A stretch of 64,000 bases of DNA from Tetrapyrgos nigripes. Its lineage: Eukaryota; Basidiomycota; Agaricomycetes; Agaricales; Campanellaceae. Both the position numbers and the translations under genes were made by a program. The notes under the pieces are model-generated. The model made no database searches and was not told where the DNA came from. It was given only the letters and a program-made list of their open reading frames with translations. Positions 61,524 through 64,000 of this stretch are shown here, piece after piece (the stretch's first letter is position 1; every line of letters begins with the position of its first letter). The stretch covers positions 868,001 to 932,000 of the forward strand of contig JAACJM010000011.1 of NCBI GenBank assembly GCA_013368315.1. Direction: 5' to 3'.

Positions 61524-62101
61524 CAACGCTGCGTCTAGTGACTGGCCTTTTTCCCATGCAAATGAATAGAAAAGATTAGCTAATCTTTGTGCCTGCTACT
61601 CTGGAGACTGCGAAAAGAGAGTGCTTGGCTTGAGTGTTTCAATTACTGGCAGGTATTGTGAGTGTATATGATATTAATAAGTGAGGAAAAGGCCCATAGG
61701 GCACATCAAGTGGCCAGACGATGCGGGAAAGCAACGGACAGTGATTAGCTGGTTCCAGAGATTTATAATCAAAAAACCAGCAGCTATGCTCTCTATACGT
61801 GATAACTAGACTATTTACCTTCCATCCTTATACATGCATATCTTCCACTGATCAACAACTGATCAAATTGTTCAAGTCAAGGGGGTACAAGCTGGGAAAT
61901 CCTGTACCAGAGGTATGTAGGTAGGTTCCCAGGTGAAGCCCTTAAATTTTTTTTACCAACCCATCTGGAGCAGGCAAGCATGCTGACAGTGGTCAATCTC
62001 GAGAGCTGTGGGGGTTGACACATAGATAGATGCTTGCTGAATGTTTTCTGACTATTACTGCAGACATACCCAGCTAAGATTGACTCAAGATTGACTGAGG
62101 T
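61524..62101. repeat. Repeat-derived gap with third 'ggtaggttccc' copy
   Basis: No gene is supported. The block at 61917-61970 repeats the ggtaggttccc...ttaaatttttttt layout seen near 59.6-59.9 kb. The sequence to about 62100 shares loose similarity (agattgact and ttttc blocks) with the inside of those copies. Confidence 0.45.
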
Positions 62102-62111
62102 TTAGGGTTGC

Positions 62112-62240
62112 GGGAAAAAGTTAGAGTTTTTTCCCAAAATGTTTTTCACTGGTAAATAACTAGTCACATGATGGTTCCAAACAGGGGGTCCCAATGAGGG
62201 TGTTGGGAAGGGTGTTTGGAACACTTCACGTGTTAGGTTG
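62112..62240 (+). repeat. Terminal or subterminal region of a Ulp1-type transposon
   Basis: GGGAAAAA (62112-62119) and TTTTTCCC (62128-62135) form a hairpin like that at 54-80. gtgtttggaacacttcacgtg (62213-62233) matches the gtttggaac...cacgtg block near 110-140. It lies 140 bp before the transposon gene. Confidence 0.55.
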
Positions 62241-62375
62241 GGTAGAGGGTGGGTAAAAGGAAGTTACTTAGTACAGGCACTCAGACTTGTTTGAGTGGAC
62301 TATCTAAATCCCAATACTGTAATAGAGCTGTACATTTGAAATTTTAAAAATTTCTTCAGCATATGGTGACTTCCC

Positions 62376-64000
62376 ATGTCAGAACCCCTGCCTTCCAGCC
62401 CACCCTCTACTGCCCAGTCTGCCCTATCAATCCCAGATGCTATTATCAGAAAGCTTCTTCCCATTTCAGACCATGGCCTCATTACTGATTGTAACACATC
62501 ATGCCTGACATTTGCCACTTTCAATGCAAAAAATCTTCCAGTTGATATTGACAAATCTGTTACATGGCCAAAGGATAACACTATCTTTACAAAACTACCT
62601 GACCAAATCATATTCCTTAGAAACAACTGTCCAATGCTGACACTCAGCAAGGTCAATGAGCTCCACCAGCAAAGTATCCATGCACTAGCTGAAGACTATC
62701 AGACCTTTCTGTACCACCTTCCCAGCTTTACTGGCTCCCCAGTCCCCACACTGCAGGCATAGGTAGCTCTTTTCAATGAGAAGAGTCTGAAAAGATTCTG
62801 AGAAGATTTGAAATCTGCTCAAACAAAAGATCACTGAGAAGATTTTGAGAAGAATTGAAATCATCTCAAAATCTTCCTGGCCCTGTACTCAATGGGAAGA
62901 GCATGACTCTTCTCATTGAGAAGAGTCTGAGATTATAATGAGAAGAGTGAAGGCAATCCTAAGAAATCCTGGCAATCCCACTGCCATGTGCCATCCATGC
63001 ACTGGGCCGCTGGCATTGAATTACAAATACTGTATTAATTGTATTCTGTCACATGTACAGCATGTGGCCAGCAGGTAATTCAAAGCCAGCACATGAATGG
63101 CACATGGCTGGCAGGATTGCTGGGATTCCTTAGGATTAATCTTGCTCTTCTCAATATGATCTCAGACTCTTCTCAGTGAGCAGAGTCACATTCTTCTCAT
63201 TGAGTACCGGGCCAGGAAGATTTTGAGATTATTTCAATTCTTCTCAAATTCTTCTCTGTGCTCTTTTTTTGAGTAGATTTCAAATCTTCTCACAATCTTC
63301 TCAGGGTCTTCTCATTGAAAAGAGCTACCTATGCCCAAAGTGCATGAAGTTGCCTTTTTGGGTGCTCACCTATTGGCTGTGGGTGTATGAGATCCACAGC
63401 ATGGAAAGAGGCTCTAGAATGGTTCAAGAGCAATGGTTATGTTGGCCATGAAGTTGAAATGCTGGACCCCCTTCCATGGCAACTAGAGTTTCCCCAAGCT
63501 CTTGGTTGCCCTCTCAACATCTCCCAATTCCTCCAAGACAAATGGCTCAATGCTGAAAACATCAATCAGATGCTTGCAGTCCTAAACAATGAACTCCAGC
63601 TGGAATTCCCCATTGAAAATATCTACTGGACCAACACATTAGTGGCTGCTTATCGCTGCAAGAATGACAGCTATTACCACCCCAATTGTAATCTTGACAT
63701 TGTCCAAAACCAGCTCAGAGATGGTGTCTGGAAGCATGTCATGTTTCTGGTCTTTGTCTGTCTCCAGGCCTTCATGGAGACTGTGCTACCTACAGCAGAC
63801 GTAAAGGGAAACCATTGGGGGGCAGTGGCTGTTAATGTCGAGGAGAACTTCTTGTATGGAGACTTGAGTTGTGGTCAGGTTGCACCAGAGCTATTAGAGG
63901 CTGTTTGTTGGTTTCTGGGTCAGCCATTTCCAGACACTAATTTCAAATATAAAGAGAATGGCTTACCTGCTGGACTCCAGAACAACACTGACTCCTGTGG
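62376..64000 (+). pseudogene. Transposon-borne Ulp1-like (C48) cysteine protease gene, interrupted and cut by the window edge
   Basis: The first part, 62376-62762, reads MSEPLPSSPPSTAQSALSIP to TGSPVPTLQA. Coding signal returns after a 568-bp palindrome: LPFWVLTYWLWVYEI (63345-63390) in one frame, then RSTAWKEALEWFKSNGYV in another, so a frame break lies near 63395. The last 600 bp are open and hold the protease signature: NHWGAVAVNVEENFLYGDLS (His and Asp) and NNTDSCG (catalytic Cys) at the very end. Ulp1-like proteases accompany several large fungal DNA transposon families. The rest lies beyond position 64000. The gene looks dead in this copy. Confidence 0.7.
62762..63329. mobile_element. 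Foldback MITE, 568-bp near-perfect palindrome
   Basis: The left arm ggtagctcttttcaatgaga... is inverted at the right as ...tctcattgaaaagagctacc. The arms pair with few mismatches for about 250 bp each, leaving a loop of about 60 bp near 63045. TA lies on both sides (62760-62761 and 63330-63331), a target duplication typical of Tc1/mariner-type elements. The inside is full of agaagat/atcttct motifs. There is no coding frame. Confidence 0.85.

Overview
The window is nuclear DNA of a filamentous basidiomycete, most likely an agaricomycete. The genes carry many short GT-AG introns (about 50-65 nt). The proteins include an EZH2-type methyltransferase, an RNAi-type RNA-dependent RNA polymerase (RdRP), SEC31, CFT1, GPN2, two RecQ helicases and multi-pass membrane proteins of a kind common in mushrooms. 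I saw no rRNA gene, convincing tRNA or CRISPR array. Exon boundaries were read by eye from frame and splice signals.

Layout. (1) 33-3543 is a hAT DNA transposon with a near-complete transposase on the minus strand, inserted into an older repeat. (2) 3.7-13.7 kb is a silencing-related block: an E(z)/EZH2-like H3K27 methyltransferase, a small P-loop ATPase, and a gene that joins an RdRP (DLDGD catalytic motif) to a UPF1/SDE3-like SF1 helicase in one reading path. (3) 13.67-19.05 kb is a rearrangement. About 460 bp covering the helicase 3' end and the SEC31 5' end occurs twice, flanking about 4.45 kb that holds a RING-like gene, a small possible beta-trefoil gene and truncated gene pieces. (4) 18.9-45.8 kb is dense housekeeping DNA: SEC31, RecQ helicase 1 (minus), GPN2, RecQ helicase 2, a Ser-rich protein of unknown function (minus) and CFT1/CPSF160. 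(5) 46-64 kb is accessory and repeat-rich. It holds one DUF6534-like membrane-protein gene, a second damaged member and fragments of others, another multi-pass membrane protein, a dead hAT element with an exact 8-bp target duplication, a 140-bp CACTA-type MITE with a paralogous empty site, a 1-kb inverted-repeat MITE, a repeat family with conserved ends, and at the right edge a Ulp1-protease transposon gene split by a 568-bp palindrome.

Functional reading. EZH2 would install repressive H3K27 methylation. The RdRP-helicase would make double-stranded RNA for small-RNA silencing, a fused version of activities that are separate proteins in other fungi (Rdp1 and Hrr1 in fission yeast, SAD-1 and SAD-3 in Neurospora). 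Physical closeness does not prove the two act together. The strongest candidate for an unusual system is this RdRP-helicase fusion. Next are the repeat family with conserved ends and varied cargo, and the 4.45-kb insertion flanked by long direct repeats.
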